From Fidelibacterota bacterium (GTDB lineage Bacteria > Fidelibacterota > Marinisomatia > Marinisomatales > TCS55), in the NCBI GenBank assembly GCA_030746535.1, contig JASLML010000006.1, positions 1 to 48,920 on the forward strand: 48,920 nt of DNA, written 5' to 3'. Shown here in pieces: positions 9,585 to 18,040 of the stretch. Made by a program: the position numbers and the translations under genes. Every line of letters begins with the position of its first letter. The stretch's first letter is position 1. The notes under the pieces are model-generated. The model saw only the letters and a list, made by a program, of their open reading frames with translations, was not told where the DNA came from and did no database searches.

Positions 9585-10628
9585 ATGCCGGAAAGCATTA
9601 TTGACACAAGTGACATGCACGGAGCCATTTATGCTTTTCCTGAGCAATTGGATCAGGCAATGGCTATCGGAACGTCCATTGTGCTGAACAAAAAATACGA
9701 AAATGTGAACGGGATCGTTGTGGCCGGCATGGGCGGTTCCGCAATCGGAGGGGATGTAACGCGAGTTTTGGTTTCCAGTGAATTGAAAATACCGATGGCT
9801 GTTTCAAGAGATTACGCCTTACCTAATTGGGCAGATAAAAATACAGTTGTGATTTGTTCATCCTATTCAGGCAATACTGAAGAAACCTTATCCGCTTTTG
9901 CAGATGCCATAAAAAAACAATGTTACATCATTGGAATTTCCACAGGAGGATCTTTAACAGAAAGACTGAATGAAAATGGATTGGACGTCGTCAAAATCCC
10001 AAGCGGACTCCAGCCGCGGGCAGCACTGGCGTTCTCTTTTGTACCGATGCTTTATATCCTGAAAAACATCGGTATCATCGAATCTGATTTTGAATCCGTA
10101 CTTGCATCTGCGGTAGGCTTGCTTAAAGAGCAAAGAGATTTATGGGGATCGGAAAGCAACGAAAACCAGTCGCGTTCGATTGCCAAAAAGATTTACAATA
10201 CGCTGCCAATTTTATATTCGGATTCCGATCTGTCGGAAGTTGCAGCTATCCGGCTGAAAGGACAGCTCAATGAGAATGCCAATATGCATGCGTGGTGCAG
10301 CAGGCTTCCGGAATTGAATCATAATGAAATTGTCGGATGGGAAAACAATAAAGGCATCTTAAAACAGATTAGCCTGATTTGGATGACGGATCATCATTGC
10401 CATAATAAAACGAAGTCCAGAAGGAACATAACCAGCGAAATCATTAGAAAGTTTCCGGCAAATGAGGTAGTGCTAAATGCGGAAAATGAAACATCTGTGG
10501 GGCAGCTATTGGAATTGATTCATAAGGGAGACTGGATAAGCTATTGGTGTGCGCTGGAGCATGGTACGGACCCCACACCTGTGGATAAAATTGATCAGCT
10601 TAAGAATGCATTGTCAAAATTAAATTGA
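9585..10628 (+). CDS. Bifunctional phosphoglucose/phosphomannose isomerase
   Basis: 347 residues with a double SIS fold. The motifs G-M-G-G-S-A-I-G-G-D and S-S-Y-S-G-N-T-E-E-T lie in the first SIS domain, followed by L-Q-P-R-A-A and, in the second half, N-E-N-A-N and E-L-N-H-N-E-I-V-G-W, all typical of the archaeal/bacterial bifunctional PGI/PMI family. The enzyme interconverts fructose 6-phosphate with glucose 6-phosphate and mannose 6-phosphate. The start ATG follows AAGGAAG and lies two bases after the prenyl synthase stop. With the mutase two genes upstream it could take fructose 6-phosphate to mannose 1-phosphate or glucose 1-phosphate. No standard PGI is present in the window, so this may be the cell's main or a second isomerase. 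Confidence 0.88.
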   Translation: MPESIIDTSDMHGAIYAFPEQLDQAMAIGTSIVLNKKYENVNGIVVAGMGGSAIGGDVTRVLVSSELKIPMAVSRDYALPNWADKNTVVICSSYSGNTEETLSAFADAIKKQCYIIGISTGGSLTERLNENGLDVVKIPSGLQPRAALAFSFVPMLYILKNIGIIESDFESVLASAVGLLKEQRDLWGSESNENQSRSIAKKIYNTLPILYSDSDLSEVAAIRLKGQLNENANMHAWCSRLPELNHNEIVGWENNKGILKQISLIWMTDHHCHNKTKSRRNITSEIIRKFPANEVVLNAENETSVGQLLELIHKGDWISYWCALEHGTDPTPVDKIDQLKNALSKLN

Positions 10629-10677
10629 AAAATATTGAAACAGCGTTATGCACTCACTAAATTAACTACATCCTGTT

Positions 10678-11220
10678 ATGATGATTCCTGTCCAAGTCGA
10701 AAAAATCACCTACCATCCCCCAAGCCGCAGCTACGCTGTAATTCTAAAAGAGATTGATGGAGACAGGCAATTACCCGTAATTGTCGGGACCTTTGAGGCA
10801 CAATCTATCGCCCTGGCTATGGAATACATGGATACACCGCGCCCCCTGACGCATGATTTGATTGGAAATATTTTTAGAGAAATTGATGCAAAATTAAATG
10901 CGGTAAAAATCACCGAATTAAAAGACGGTATTTTCTATGCATCACTCGAACTCAAAGGAAAAACCATTCAGGATGCGGTCGTTGATTCCCGCCCCAGTGA
11001 TGCGCTTGCTGTTGCCCTCAGGCTGGAAGCACCGATTCTAGTAAAAATGGAAGTAATGAATGAAGCAGCGGTTATGGATGAAGGAGAAACTTTGGAAGGG
11101 ATTCAGGAAGAGCCGGAATTGAATTTGCTGGAACAGCAGCTGGAAAAAGCCATAGAAGAGGAAGAATATGAGCGCGCTGCCAGACTGCGGGATAAAATTA
11201 AGGATATACAGACAAGCTAA
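10678..11220 (+). CDS. Bifunctional nuclease (DUF151) family protein with C-terminal UVR motif
   Basis: 180 residues. Residues ~1-130 match the BFN/DUF151 family (I-P-V-Q-V at the start, L-P-V-I-V-G-T-F-E-A, D-S-R-P-S-D-A-L-A-V-A-L-R). Members have been reported with DNase and RNase activity, although many are uncharacterised. Residues ~145-178 form a UvrB/UvrC-type helical hairpin (Q-Q-L-E-K-A-I-E-E-E-E-Y-E-R-A-A-R-L-R) that usually mediates protein-protein contacts. This fusion is common in the FCB group. Two adjacent Met codons start the gene, and 49 bases separate it from the isomerase. Its stop overlaps the rnc stop by four bases on the opposite strand, so two RNA/DNA-processing proteins are tail to tail. 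Confidence 0.85.
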   Translation: MMIPVQVEKITYHPPSRSYAVILKEIDGDRQLPVIVGTFEAQSIALAMEYMDTPRPLTHDLIGNIFREIDAKLNAVKITELKDGIFYASLELKGKTIQDAVVDSRPSDALAVALRLEAPILVKMEVMNEAAVMDEGETLEGIQEEPELNLLEQQLEKAIEEEEYERAARLRDKIKDIQTS

Positions 11221-11924
11221 CTGCTAAGTGCTTCCAAGGCATATTGAGCGGCGGATTGTTCTGCCGCTTTTTTATTTGTACCGATTCCGCTTGGAAACAG
11301 GTCATCTTTTATTTTTACATGCACCTCAAAAAGTTTCTGATGATCTGGGCCTGAAACATTGGTAACCAAAAACCGGGGATTTCCGATATCAAGAGTGTGG
11401 CACAGTTCAATCAGCTGTCCCTTATAATTGATGGCTTTCCAAGCTTCCTGCCGGTTCATCCAAATTGTTTTGAGAATCAGTTTTTTTGCCGGCTTAAGGC
11501 CTCCATCCAGAAATACAGCTCCTATCAGCGCCTCGTACATATTTGCTGCCTGGCGTTCTGCTATTTTTTCCTGTTTTAGGTCAACCGTAGATTCAATATC
11601 CAGATGGGCCAATAGATTCAATTTTCTGCCCATTGATCCCAAAAAAGATTTTTGTACCAAAGATGATCTTTTTTGGGTTAACAGTCCTTCATCGCCATCC
11701 TTGAACTCCCTCATTAATTCTCTACTGATGATGATATCAATTACAGCATCGCCCAGAAATTCAAGACGCTCATAATTTTGTTTTGGAACTGCTGTTATGG
11801 ACCTGTGGGTAAGAGCCTGTTTCAGCAGTGCTTTATTGGAAAAGATATATCCCGAATGTTTTTCTACAGGATGGGAGGTATTAGGGGATGATGGTTTTCC
11901 GAGGAACCGTTTAAGTAGGTTCAC
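11217..11924 (-). CDS. rnc: Ribonuclease III
   Basis: 235 residues, slightly longer than E. coli RNase III (226). The endonuclease cuts double-stranded RNA in rRNA and mRNA processing. The signature Y-E-R-L-E-F-L-G-D (51-59) provides Glu52, Glu55 and Asp59; the second acidic site is N-M-Y-E-A-L-I-G-A-V-F-L-D (128-140) with Glu131. In E. coli the residue three before this Glu is Asp114; here it is Asn128. The C-terminal third is a dsRNA-binding domain (K-G-Q-L-I-E-L onward, ending K-K-A-A-E-Q-S-A-A). It starts at GTG, overlapping the fabF stop as GTGA, and is the last gene of the fatty-acid run, a common arrangement (acpP-fabF-rnc). Confidence 0.95.
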   Translation of the reverse strand: MNLLKRFLGKPSSPNTSHPVEKHSGYIFSNKALLKQALTHRSITAVPKQNYERLEFLGDAVIDIIISRELMREFKDGDEGLLTQKRSSLVQKSFLGSMGRKLNLLAHLDIESTVDLKQEKIAERQAANMYEALIGAVFLDGGLKPAKKLILKTIWMNRQEAWKAINYKGQLIELCHTLDIGNPRFLVTNVSGPDHQKLFEVHVKIKDDLFPSGIGTNKKAAEQSAAQYALEALSS

Positions 11925-13165
11925 TCGTTCCAGTTCCTTATCGATATAACAGCGTTATGGCCCCCAAAACCAAATGTATTGGAAAGCACGCAGGATAGCT
12001 TTGTTTCGAATGCTTCGTTCGGTGTGTAATCCAGTGTACAATCCGGATCTGGCGTATTATAGTTGATTGTCGGCGGAACGGTTTGTTCCTGAATTGCCAT
12101 AACAGAAGCAACCGCTTCGATGCCGCCAGCGCCTCCTAGAAGATGTCCAGTCATTGATTTTGTCGAACTCAGTTTCAGCGTCGAAGCATGTTCAGCAAAC
12201 AGGGATGCAATAGCTGCCGATTCATTTTTATCGTTGAAAGGTGTGGATGTGCCGTGCGCATTGATGTAATCAATATCAGAAAGTTCCATTCCTCCATCCT
12301 TGACTGCAAGACGCATGGCTTCCATTGCACCTGTTCCGCCGTCTGCAGGCTGCGTAATGTGGAAAGCATCATCTGTTGCGCCATAGCCGGCAAGTTCAGC
12401 GAGGATTTCCGCACCTCTTGCTTCGGCGTGTTCCTTGGATTCTAAAACAAGAATTCCTGCACCTTCGCCCAAAACGAATCCGTCCCTGTCCAAATCAAAC
12501 GGTCTGCTGGCTTTTTCCGGTTCATCATTTCTCCTGGACAGAGCCTTCATATTCCCGAATCCGGCGATCGTCAAATCCGTGATGGATGCTTCCGTTCCTC
12601 CGGAAATGACAACATCTGCGTCACCGTACTGGATGGTCCTGAGGGCAGTGCCGAGTGCATCGGTTGCTGAAGCGCATGCGGACACAATCGTCTTGTTGGG
12701 ACCCTTAAATCCGTATTCAATTGCGATGTGTCCCGCAGCAATGTTGGCGATCATTTTCGGAACAAAAAATGGTGAAACGCGCCGGTTCCCGCGTGTGTGG
12801 ATTTTCACTTTTTCATCCTCAAACGTGTTCACTCCGCCAATTCCAGTTCCGATGACTACTCCGACCCTGCTTAGGTCTGTTTTGTCGACGTCAAGATTTG
12901 CCTGTTTCACAGCTTCCCGTGTTGTCACAAGCGCGTAGACGGAAAATAGATCCAGTTTTCTCATTTCCTTGCGATCAAAATGATCTTCCGGGCTGAAACC
13001 GGAAAGTTCTCCGGCAATCTTTACAGGAAATTCCGATGCGTCGAAATAGGAGATAGGCGCTATCCCGCTTTTGCCTGCGCATAGGGCTGACCAAAATTCA
13101 GGTACGGAATTTCCATTGGGAGCTAGCACTCCCATTCCGGTGATGACTACCCGTTTAGGGGACAT
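11921..13165 (-). CDS. fabF: Beta-ketoacyl-ACP synthase II
   Basis: 414 residues, standard length for KAS II, which condenses malonyl-ACP with acyl-ACP in chain elongation. The nucleophile Cys164 sits in V-S-A-C-A-S-A-T-D; the catalytic histidines are in N-A-H-G-T-S-T-P and S-M-T-G-H-L-L-G-G-A-G-G. The N-terminus R-V-V-I-T-G-M-G is typical. It lies six bases after acpP and overlaps rnc by four bases, so it belongs to the fabH-fabD-fabG-acpP-fabF-rnc operon. The thiolase fold and His-His-Cys triad are complete. FabF rather than FabB is called from the operon position next to acpP and from the length. Confidence 0.96.
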   Translation of the reverse strand: MSPKRVVITGMGVLAPNGNSVPEFWSALCAGKSGIAPISYFDASEFPVKIAGELSGFSPEDHFDRKEMRKLDLFSVYALVTTREAVKQANLDVDKTDLSRVGVVIGTGIGGVNTFEDEKVKIHTRGNRRVSPFFVPKMIANIAAGHIAIEYGFKGPNKTIVSACASATDALGTALRTIQYGDADVVISGGTEASITDLTIAGFGNMKALSRRNDEPEKASRPFDLDRDGFVLGEGAGILVLESKEHAEARGAEILAELAGYGATDDAFHITQPADGGTGAMEAMRLAVKDGGMELSDIDYINAHGTSTPFNDKNESAAIASLFAEHASTLKLSSTKSMTGHLLGGAGGIEAVASVMAIQEQTVPPTINYNTPDPDCTLDYTPNEAFETKLSCVLSNTFGFGGHNAVISIRNWNE

Positions 13166-13171
13166 AATTTG

Positions 13172-13402
13172 TTAAGAACTGCTATCTATATAATCTACGA
13201 CGGAACCGACGGTAGTTAGATTTTCAGCATCTTCATCCGGGATTTCAAGGCTGAATTCTTCTTCCAGTTCCATGATGAGTTCAACGGTATCGAGCGAGTC
13301 CGCACCTAAGTCATCCACGAATGATGCTTCGTTAACGATTTTATCTTCCTCAACTCCAAGTTTATCAATAATCACCTCTTTTACTTTGTCGAATGTTGAC
13401 AT
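13172..13402 (-). CDS. acpP: Acyl carrier protein
   Basis: 76 residues, acidic. The 4'-phosphopantetheine attachment serine is Ser36 in [13 protein letters not shown], the near-universal ACP motif. It carries the growing acyl chain for all Fab enzymes and for lipid A and phospholipid acylation. A strong ribosome-binding site (AAGGAG, six bases before the ATG) precedes it, stronger than those of its neighbours and in keeping with the high ACP level cells need. It sits between fabG (14 bases upstream) and fabF (six bases downstream). Confidence 0.97.
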   Translation of the reverse strand: MSTFDKVKEVIIDKLGVEEDKIVNEASFVDDLGADSLDTVELIMELEEEFSLEIPDEDAENLTTVGSVVDYIDSSS

Positions 13403-13416
13403 GTTCTTCTCCTTGG

Positions 13417-14163
13417 TTAGTTCATGACCATACCGCCGTCAACCGTGATGGTTTGCCCGGTGATATATTCAGCTTCGTTCGAACTAAGGAAGAGCGCCAT
13501 CGCGGCGACTTCCTCCGGTTTCCCAATTCTCCCGAGCGGTATTTGTTTCATAATATCTTCTTTTACTTTTGCAGAAAGCTCATCCGTCATGTCGGTTTCA
13601 ATATATCCCGGAGCAATGCAGTTCACGGTTATTCCCCGTGGAGCGAGTTCCTGCGCCATGGACTTTGTAAGTCCGACAAGGCCCGCTTTCGAAGCAGAAT
13701 AATTGGCCTGACCCGCGTTTCCGGTTAATCCTACGACTGATGATATATTGATGATGCGCCCGCTTCGCTGTTTCATCATTGGCCTCGTGACTGCTTTAAT
13801 GGTATGATACGCACCTTTCAAATTTATGCCTAAAACAGTATCCCAATCATCATCGGACATTCGCATGATCAATCCGTCCCGTGTTATTCCTGCATTATTA
13901 ACAAGTATATCAATAGAACCGAACTTTTCCTGCACTTGCTTGATCAGATCATTGACATTGGCAGCATCCGACACATCACACGGCATGCCGGTTGCGGATC
14001 CGCCGCTGGAAACGATTCCCTCAGCAACGGACTTCACGGCGTCTGCGGTTCGGCTTACGCACACTACATTTGCACCGTATGATCCTAAAATTTCGGAAAT
14101 GCTTTTTCCGATGCCGCGGGATGCGCCGGTTACAATTGCCGTTTTTCCGGTTAAATCATACAT
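13417..14163 (-). CDS. fabG: 3-oxoacyl-ACP reductase
   Basis: 248 residues, a classical short-chain dehydrogenase. The cofactor loop is [10 protein letters not shown] near residues 12-21, then N-N-A-G-I-T-R-D; the catalytic Ser is in I-S-S-V-V-G, followed by the Y-S-A-S-K-A-G catalytic Tyr/Lys. The C-terminal [11 protein letters not shown] segment is typical of FabG. It reduces beta-ketoacyl-ACP with NADPH in the elongation cycle. Its ATG overlaps the fabD 3' end by eight bases and acpP follows after 14 bases, so it is co-transcribed with them. Confidence 0.96.
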   Translation of the reverse strand: MYDLTGKTAIVTGASRGIGKSISEILGSYGANVVCVSRTADAVKSVAEGIVSSGGSATGMPCDVSDAANVNDLIKQVQEKFGSIDILVNNAGITRDGLIMRMSDDDWDTVLGINLKGAYHTIKAVTRPMMKQRSGRIINISSVVGLTGNAGQANYSASKAGLVGLTKSMAQELAPRGITVNCIAPGYIETDMTDELSAKVKEDIMKQIPLGRIGKPEEVAAMALFLSSNEAEYITGQTITVDGGMVMN

Positions 14164-15073
14164 GATAATTATTTACGTCTTCAAAAGAAGACACTCCTGA
14201 AGAAACGGAGGTACGGTCAATTCTGCGGTTGAGTCCCTGCAGCACGCGCCCGGGACCTATTTCCAGAAACGAATCAGCACCATCCGATATCATATTGGTA
14301 ACCGATGAATGCCAGCGGACGGGATGATCAAGCTGCTTTATAAGTGCATCTCGAATATCATCTGCCGAGTTGATTGGTTTTGCACTGTAATTCACGTAAA
14401 CAGGGAATTGCGTGTCCTGAATTTCCGTGGAACGAAGTTTCTCTGCAAGTGCTTCTCGCGCCGGTACCATCAGGGGAGAATGAAAGGCGCCGCTGACGTT
14501 TAAAGGAATCACCTTTGAAGCGCCTGATTCTTTTGCTGATTCCATTGCCGTATTTACGGCATTCGTTTCTCCGGAAATAACCACTTGTCCGGGGGCGTTA
14601 AAATTTGCTGCAACGACCGTTCCGGTGGAAACGGACGTACAGATTTCTTCAACCACAACATCATCCAAACCCAGAACTGCTGCCATGGTTCCTTCCGTTT
14701 CATTTCCGGTTTTTTGCATGCTTTCCGCTCTGAGTTTTACAAGGGAAAGCCCGGTCTCGAAATCAAACGCGCCGGCAGCGGTAAAAGCGGAATATTCTCC
14801 GAGACTGTGCCCAGCGGCGGAAGATGCATTCAATCTTTTTTCTGCGAGCAATTCGGACAATATGACACTTACAATATAAATGGCAGGCTGGGTGAATTGG
14901 GTTTGTCTCAATTCTTCTTCTGTTCCATCAAAAATGAGTCTGGAAATGTTTGTTCCCATAATCTCATTTGCCTGATCAAATCTCTTTTTTCCGATGTCCG
15001 TATTTTCAAATAGATCCAATCCCATTCCGATTTTTTGAGAGCCTTGCCCGGGATAAAGCAGCGCTAAACTCAT
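14156..15073 (-). CDS. fabD: Malonyl-CoA:ACP transacylase
   Basis: 305 residues. The N-terminal L-Y-P-G-Q-G-S-Q motif and the nucleophile elbow G-H-S-L-G-E-Y-S-A (His89, Ser90) identify malonyl-CoA-ACP transacylase, which loads malonate onto ACP. The second catalytic His is in G-A-F-H-S-P-L-M, and the end contains F-L-E-I-G-P-G-R-V-L. The start overlaps fabH by four bases (ATGA) and the end overlaps fabG by eight, giving tight translational coupling through the initiation enzymes. Confidence 0.96.
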   Translation of the reverse strand: MSLALLYPGQGSQKIGMGLDLFENTDIGKKRFDQANEIMGTNISRLIFDGTEEELRQTQFTQPAIYIVSVILSELLAEKRLNASSAAGHSLGEYSAFTAAGAFDFETGLSLVKLRAESMQKTGNETEGTMAAVLGLDDVVVEEICTSVSTGTVVAANFNAPGQVVISGETNAVNTAMESAKESGASKVIPLNVSGAFHSPLMVPAREALAEKLRSTEIQDTQFPVYVNYSAKPINSADDIRDALIKQLDHPVRWHSSVTNMISDGADSFLEIGPGRVLQGLNRRIDRTSVSSGVSSFEDVNNYHV

Positions 15074-16059
15074 GGTGAATCATTCCACCGCAATAAAACG
15101 CTTCCCCAAGTGTAGCCTCCGCCGAATGCCGACAAAAGTACGAGATCACCGTTCTTTATCCGTTTATTCTCAACAGCTTCATCAAGTCCAATCGGAATAG
15201 TTCCTCCGGTTGTATTACCGTATTTCTCAATATTGATCAACACTTGGTCCTCAGACAAATTGCATCTTTTTGCCGCTGCATCAATGATTCTCTTATTCGC
15301 CTGATGGGGGATGAAAAGGGACAGGTCTTTTCCTTCAAATCCGTTTTTTTTCAGGATTTTTTCACTGACATCCGCCATGTTTTTTACGGCAAATTTGAAA
15401 ACAGTTTTTCCATCCTGGTAAACGTAGTGCATCCGGTTTTCAACTGTTTCCTTTGATGCTGGATGGAGGCTTCCGCCTGCCGGGACCTTTAGCGAATCTC
15501 TTCCGCTGCCGTCTGCGTACAAAATTGAATCCAAAATTCCGCTATCCGATTCTGTTGGCTCCAAAAGTGCGCCGCCTGCACCGTCGCCAAAAATAACACA
15601 TGTATTGCGGTCGGTATAATCAATGATGGAACTCATAGCATCAGCGCCGATAACAATGACATTTTTGTATTGACCGGAACTCACAAGTTTGGCACCTGTC
15701 TCGAGGCCGTACAAGAAACCTGAGCATGCGGCCGTCAAATCAAATCCCCATGCATTGGTTGCACCCACTTTATCCTGAACAATCGCAGCCGTGGCGACAA
15801 CAAGCATATCCGGCGTTATTGTGGCTACAATAATTAGGTCAATATCTTCGGGTTTTTTCCCGGATTTCTCGAGCAGCTGATTTACAACGGAAGCACACAT
15901 ATCCGATGTTGCTTCACCTTCAGCTACCAACCGTCTTTCATTGATTCCGGTTCTGGTTCGGATCCATTCATCGGAAGTATCCACCATTTTTTCGAGATCG
16001 AAATTGGTTAATACTCTGTCTGGAAGGTAGCGGGCAGTTGCTGTAATTGTTGCGTTCAT
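15070..16059 (-). CDS. fabH: Beta-ketoacyl-ACP synthase III
   Basis: 329 residues. The catalytic Cys112 lies in L-T-A-A-C-S-G-F, the same position as in E. coli FabH; the other active-site residues are in F-I-P-H-Q-A-N and K-Y-G-N-T-T-G-G-T. It starts chain synthesis by condensing acetyl-CoA (or a branched primer) with malonyl-ACP. It follows rpmF by 72 bases. In many bacteria plsX lies between rpmF and fabH; here there is no room for it. Substrate preference (acetyl against branched acyl-CoA) cannot be read from the sequence with confidence. Confidence 0.96.
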   Translation of the reverse strand: MNATITATARYLPDRVLTNFDLEKMVDTSDEWIRTRTGINERRLVAEGEATSDMCASVVNQLLEKSGKKPEDIDLIIVATITPDMLVVATAAIVQDKVGATNAWGFDLTAACSGFLYGLETGAKLVSSGQYKNVIVIGADAMSSIIDYTDRNTCVIFGDGAGGALLEPTESDSGILDSILYADGSGRDSLKVPAGGSLHPASKETVENRMHYVYQDGKTVFKFAVKNMADVSEKILKKNGFEGKDLSLFIPHQANKRIIDAAAKRCNLSEDQVLINIEKYGNTTGGTIPIGLDEAVENKRIKNGDLVLLSAFGGGYTWGSVLLRWNDSP

Positions 16060-16131
16060 TCGAATGCTAAAAAACCGTAATTATTTAATGACCGCATCCA
16101 TTTATCAATTGCGCGATCAGAACCACGCTGT

Positions 16132-16314
16132 TTAACTGTCAGTTGCTGAAATGACCGGACGCCCTCTGTAATACCCGCAGTTAGGACATGCGCGGTGAGG
16201 CATTTTTTTCTGACTGCATTGCGGACAGTCCGTCAAACTTAATTGACGCGCTTTATAATGTGTGCGGCGTTTCCGTCCGCGTGCTTTTGACTGCTTTCGT
16301 TTTGGTAAAGCCAT
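16132..16314 (-). CDS. rpmF: 50S ribosomal protein L32
   Basis: 60 residues, highly basic N-terminus (M-A-L-P-K-R-K-Q-S-K-A-R-G-R-K-R-R), followed by a zinc-ribbon with C-P-Q-C and C-P-N-C pairs. It therefore belongs to the zinc-binding (C+) type of L32. GGAG five bases before the ATG gives a strong start. It lies between the DUF177 gene and fabH, the conserved yceD-rpmF-fab arrangement that links ribosome production with membrane lipid synthesis. Confidence 0.96.
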   Translation of the reverse strand: MALPKRKQSKARGRKRRTHYKARQLSLTDCPQCSQKKMPHRACPNCGYYRGRPVISATDS

Positions 16315-16334
16315 TTTTTCTCCTGAATTTTTAA

Positions 16335-16826
16335 TTACATCTGTTTGAGTGCATCCAAGGGTGAATTGGAATCATCCTCAGCGCAGCTGCATTCTCCGGA
16401 ATTCTTATTAATTCCGCAGGATGGACAAAGGCCCTTGCAATCTTCTCTGCAGAGGCGTTTGAAGGATTCTTCCAGAAGGATTGCATCTCTGAAGATTGTT
16501 CCCAAGTCAACTTCATGGTCAGCTCCCGTAAAAAGTATCACCTCAGGATCTGATTCATCAATCAGCTCTTTATTCGGGGTCAAAATGCATGTGATGGCTG
16601 ATGTGTGCTCATCCACGAAAGAATCCAGACATCTGTCGCAGGATTCCATATATCGGATGGTGATGGACCCTGAGATTTTGAATCCTTCAGGGATAGCTTC
16701 AGCAGATAGAATGCATTCCATATTGCCGCCTTCAACTTGGACTTCCTGGAGCTGCAGCCCTTCAGCAGGTATGTCAAACAACTTGTTTTGAAAACCACGC
16801 TCCAATTCGGAACGATTTAGCTTCAT
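16335..16826 (-). CDS. YceD/DUF177 family protein
   Basis: 163 residues. The C-terminal cysteine segment C-R-E-D-C-K-G-L-C-P-S-C-G (about 130-142) and a central C-D-R-C motif are hallmarks of DUF177 (YceD), a conserved protein encoded just upstream of rpmF across bacteria. A role in 23S rRNA accumulation or ribosome assembly has been proposed for the family. The gene is 20 bases upstream of rpmF and its ATG is followed by K-L-N-R-S-E-L-E-R-G. The 59-base gap upstream holds a weak promoter-like sequence, so a transcript for ribosomal and fatty-acid genes may begin here. Confidence 0.85.
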   Translation of the reverse strand: MKLNRSELERGFQNKLFDIPAEGLQLQEVQVEGGNMECILSAEAIPEGFKISGSITIRYMESCDRCLDSFVDEHTSAITCILTPNKELIDESDPEVILFTGADHEVDLGTIFRDAILLEESFKRLCREDCKGLCPSCGINKNSGECSCAEDDSNSPLDALKQM

Positions 16827-16848
16827 AATAAACCCGGGAAAGTACTTA

Positions 16849-16875
16849 TTTATAGAGATGCGAACAAAGCTACAA
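16849..16875 (-). promoter_or_regulatory. Possible promoter upstream of DUF177-rpmF-fab
   Basis: On the minus strand TTGTAG (16870-16875) and TATAAA (16849-16854) are separated by 15 bases, and the DUF177 ATG follows 22 bases after the -10-like box. The -10 is good but the spacing is short for sigma70, so this is only a candidate. It lies in the largest gap of the minus-strand run between rnc and the P5C dehydrogenase gene apart from the rpmF-fabH gap. Confidence 0.3.
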
Positions 16876-16885
16876 GTTGCGGCTT

Positions 16886-18019
16886 TTATTCATCCTCGGA
16901 ACTTAATTCCTCCGGACTTTTTTCCTGTTCGGAAGCTTCAGTTTCCGTTAATTCTTCGAGGTCATTTTCTTCATCTTCCTCCTCAATTTCTTCTTCATCT
17001 TTTCTCTCAAGAATGTTGTCTCCATCGGATTTATTCTTGAAAATGATGAACATCAATGTTTCACCCACAGATAGGATGGAAAGGCCGTATCCGATCACCG
17101 CCAGCATCAGAAGAAAGAAGAAGAATGCCAGTATCACAGATGAAACACATTCGGTAGCGGATAAGGATCCAAAAGAGCCGTACGCGAACATGGGAGGGCA
17201 TACTGCAGAAACAGCAGCATCTACGATTTTTTCTAGCTTGCCCCCCATTACATAACCGAAAACATGGTTAACGAATTCGAAAGAAAGTTGAAAAAATCCG
17301 TAAAAAATAAACGATCCAAGCGAAAATAAGGGTAGTAAAATCAAATGATAGGCGATCACTCTCCAGGGCTGAGACCAAGTGATCACATAGGATTGGAATA
17401 CGGTGCCCATCGTATCCTCTTCATAGGCTGCCACAATAACAGGGATATAGATTCCGGCCGTAATCAGAACAACGGCAGAATACACAGTGAATAAAGCTCC
17501 AAAAAAGTAGAGGGGGTAGGGAATGGCGAACAATAGTTCGCCGATGTATGGAATTTTTCCCAGCAAGGCAAAAACAAGTGCCATCAGAATAAAAAATGCA
17601 ATAATTAAACCTATTGAGAGAAAGGTAAAAACGACAGGGTGCCAGTGTTTTCTGATGTAGGCCCAGGCATCTCCTGATGAATAAAAATCATTTCCTTTGA
17701 GCTGTTTGTAGGTAATACGTGAAACGGCGGAGCAGGAGAGGGTTAGCATAATCAGAGCAAAAAGAACTGCCGAGCCGTAAATCAGGAAGGAATACCAGGG
17801 AATTCCGAAGCCGATCAACATCGGATACAGCCCGAACATGTCCCAGCTCTGTGCAAGGGAAGTGCCGGCTGTAAGTAGAGCAATATTGGTCAAGATAAAA
17901 TAGCCTATGTACCCGATTAGATTGCCTACAACATAAGTCCAAATCTTTTTGCCGCTTAGCGCCATCCTCGGTGCACGAAATATATCCCTATAATCGAAAT
18001 GCAGTTTTACTGGGTCCAT
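16886..18019 (-). CDS. Polytopic membrane protein of unknown function with acidic C-terminal tail
   Basis: 377 residues, not assigned to a family by eye. Hydrophobic segments lie near 28-55, 78-100, 128-155, 160-200, 222-250 and 295-325, so at least six membrane spans are likely, with an extended pair in the 160-200 region. After the last helix (M-F-I-I-F-K-N-K) the final ~50 residues are almost wholly Glu/Asp with a few Ser and Lys, a probable disordered cytoplasmic tail. The N-terminal F-D-Y-R-D-I-F-R-A-P-R-M-A-L-S-G-K-K segment looks amphipathic and cytosolic. The gene lies 21 bases after the SPOR lipoprotein gene and is probably co-transcribed with it. EI24/DUF4013-like membrane families are alternatives I could not confirm. 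Confidence 0.75.
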   Translation of the reverse strand: MDPVKLHFDYRDIFRAPRMALSGKKIWTYVVGNLIGYIGYFILTNIALLTAGTSLAQSWDMFGLYPMLIGFGIPWYSFLIYGSAVLFALIMLTLSCSAVSRITYKQLKGNDFYSSGDAWAYIRKHWHPVVFTFLSIGLIIAFFILMALVFALLGKIPYIGELLFAIPYPLYFFGALFTVYSAVVLITAGIYIPVIVAAYEEDTMGTVFQSYVITWSQPWRVIAYHLILLPLFSLGSFIFYGFFQLSFEFVNHVFGYVMGGKLEKIVDAAVSAVCPPMFAYGSFGSLSATECVSSVILAFFFFLLMLAVIGYGLSILSVGETLMFIIFKNKSDGDNILERKDEEEIEEEDEENDLEELTETEASEQEKSPEELSSEDE

Positions 18020-18040
18020 CTTATTTCTCCTTTATTTTTT

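Noticed and set aside
12435-12938. Open frame of 167 codons on the plus strand opposite fabF
   Set aside because: It is antisense to an intact, motif-complete gene and has a low-complexity Ser/Pro/Ala composition typical of reverse-frame reading; no recognisable motif or ribosome-binding site.
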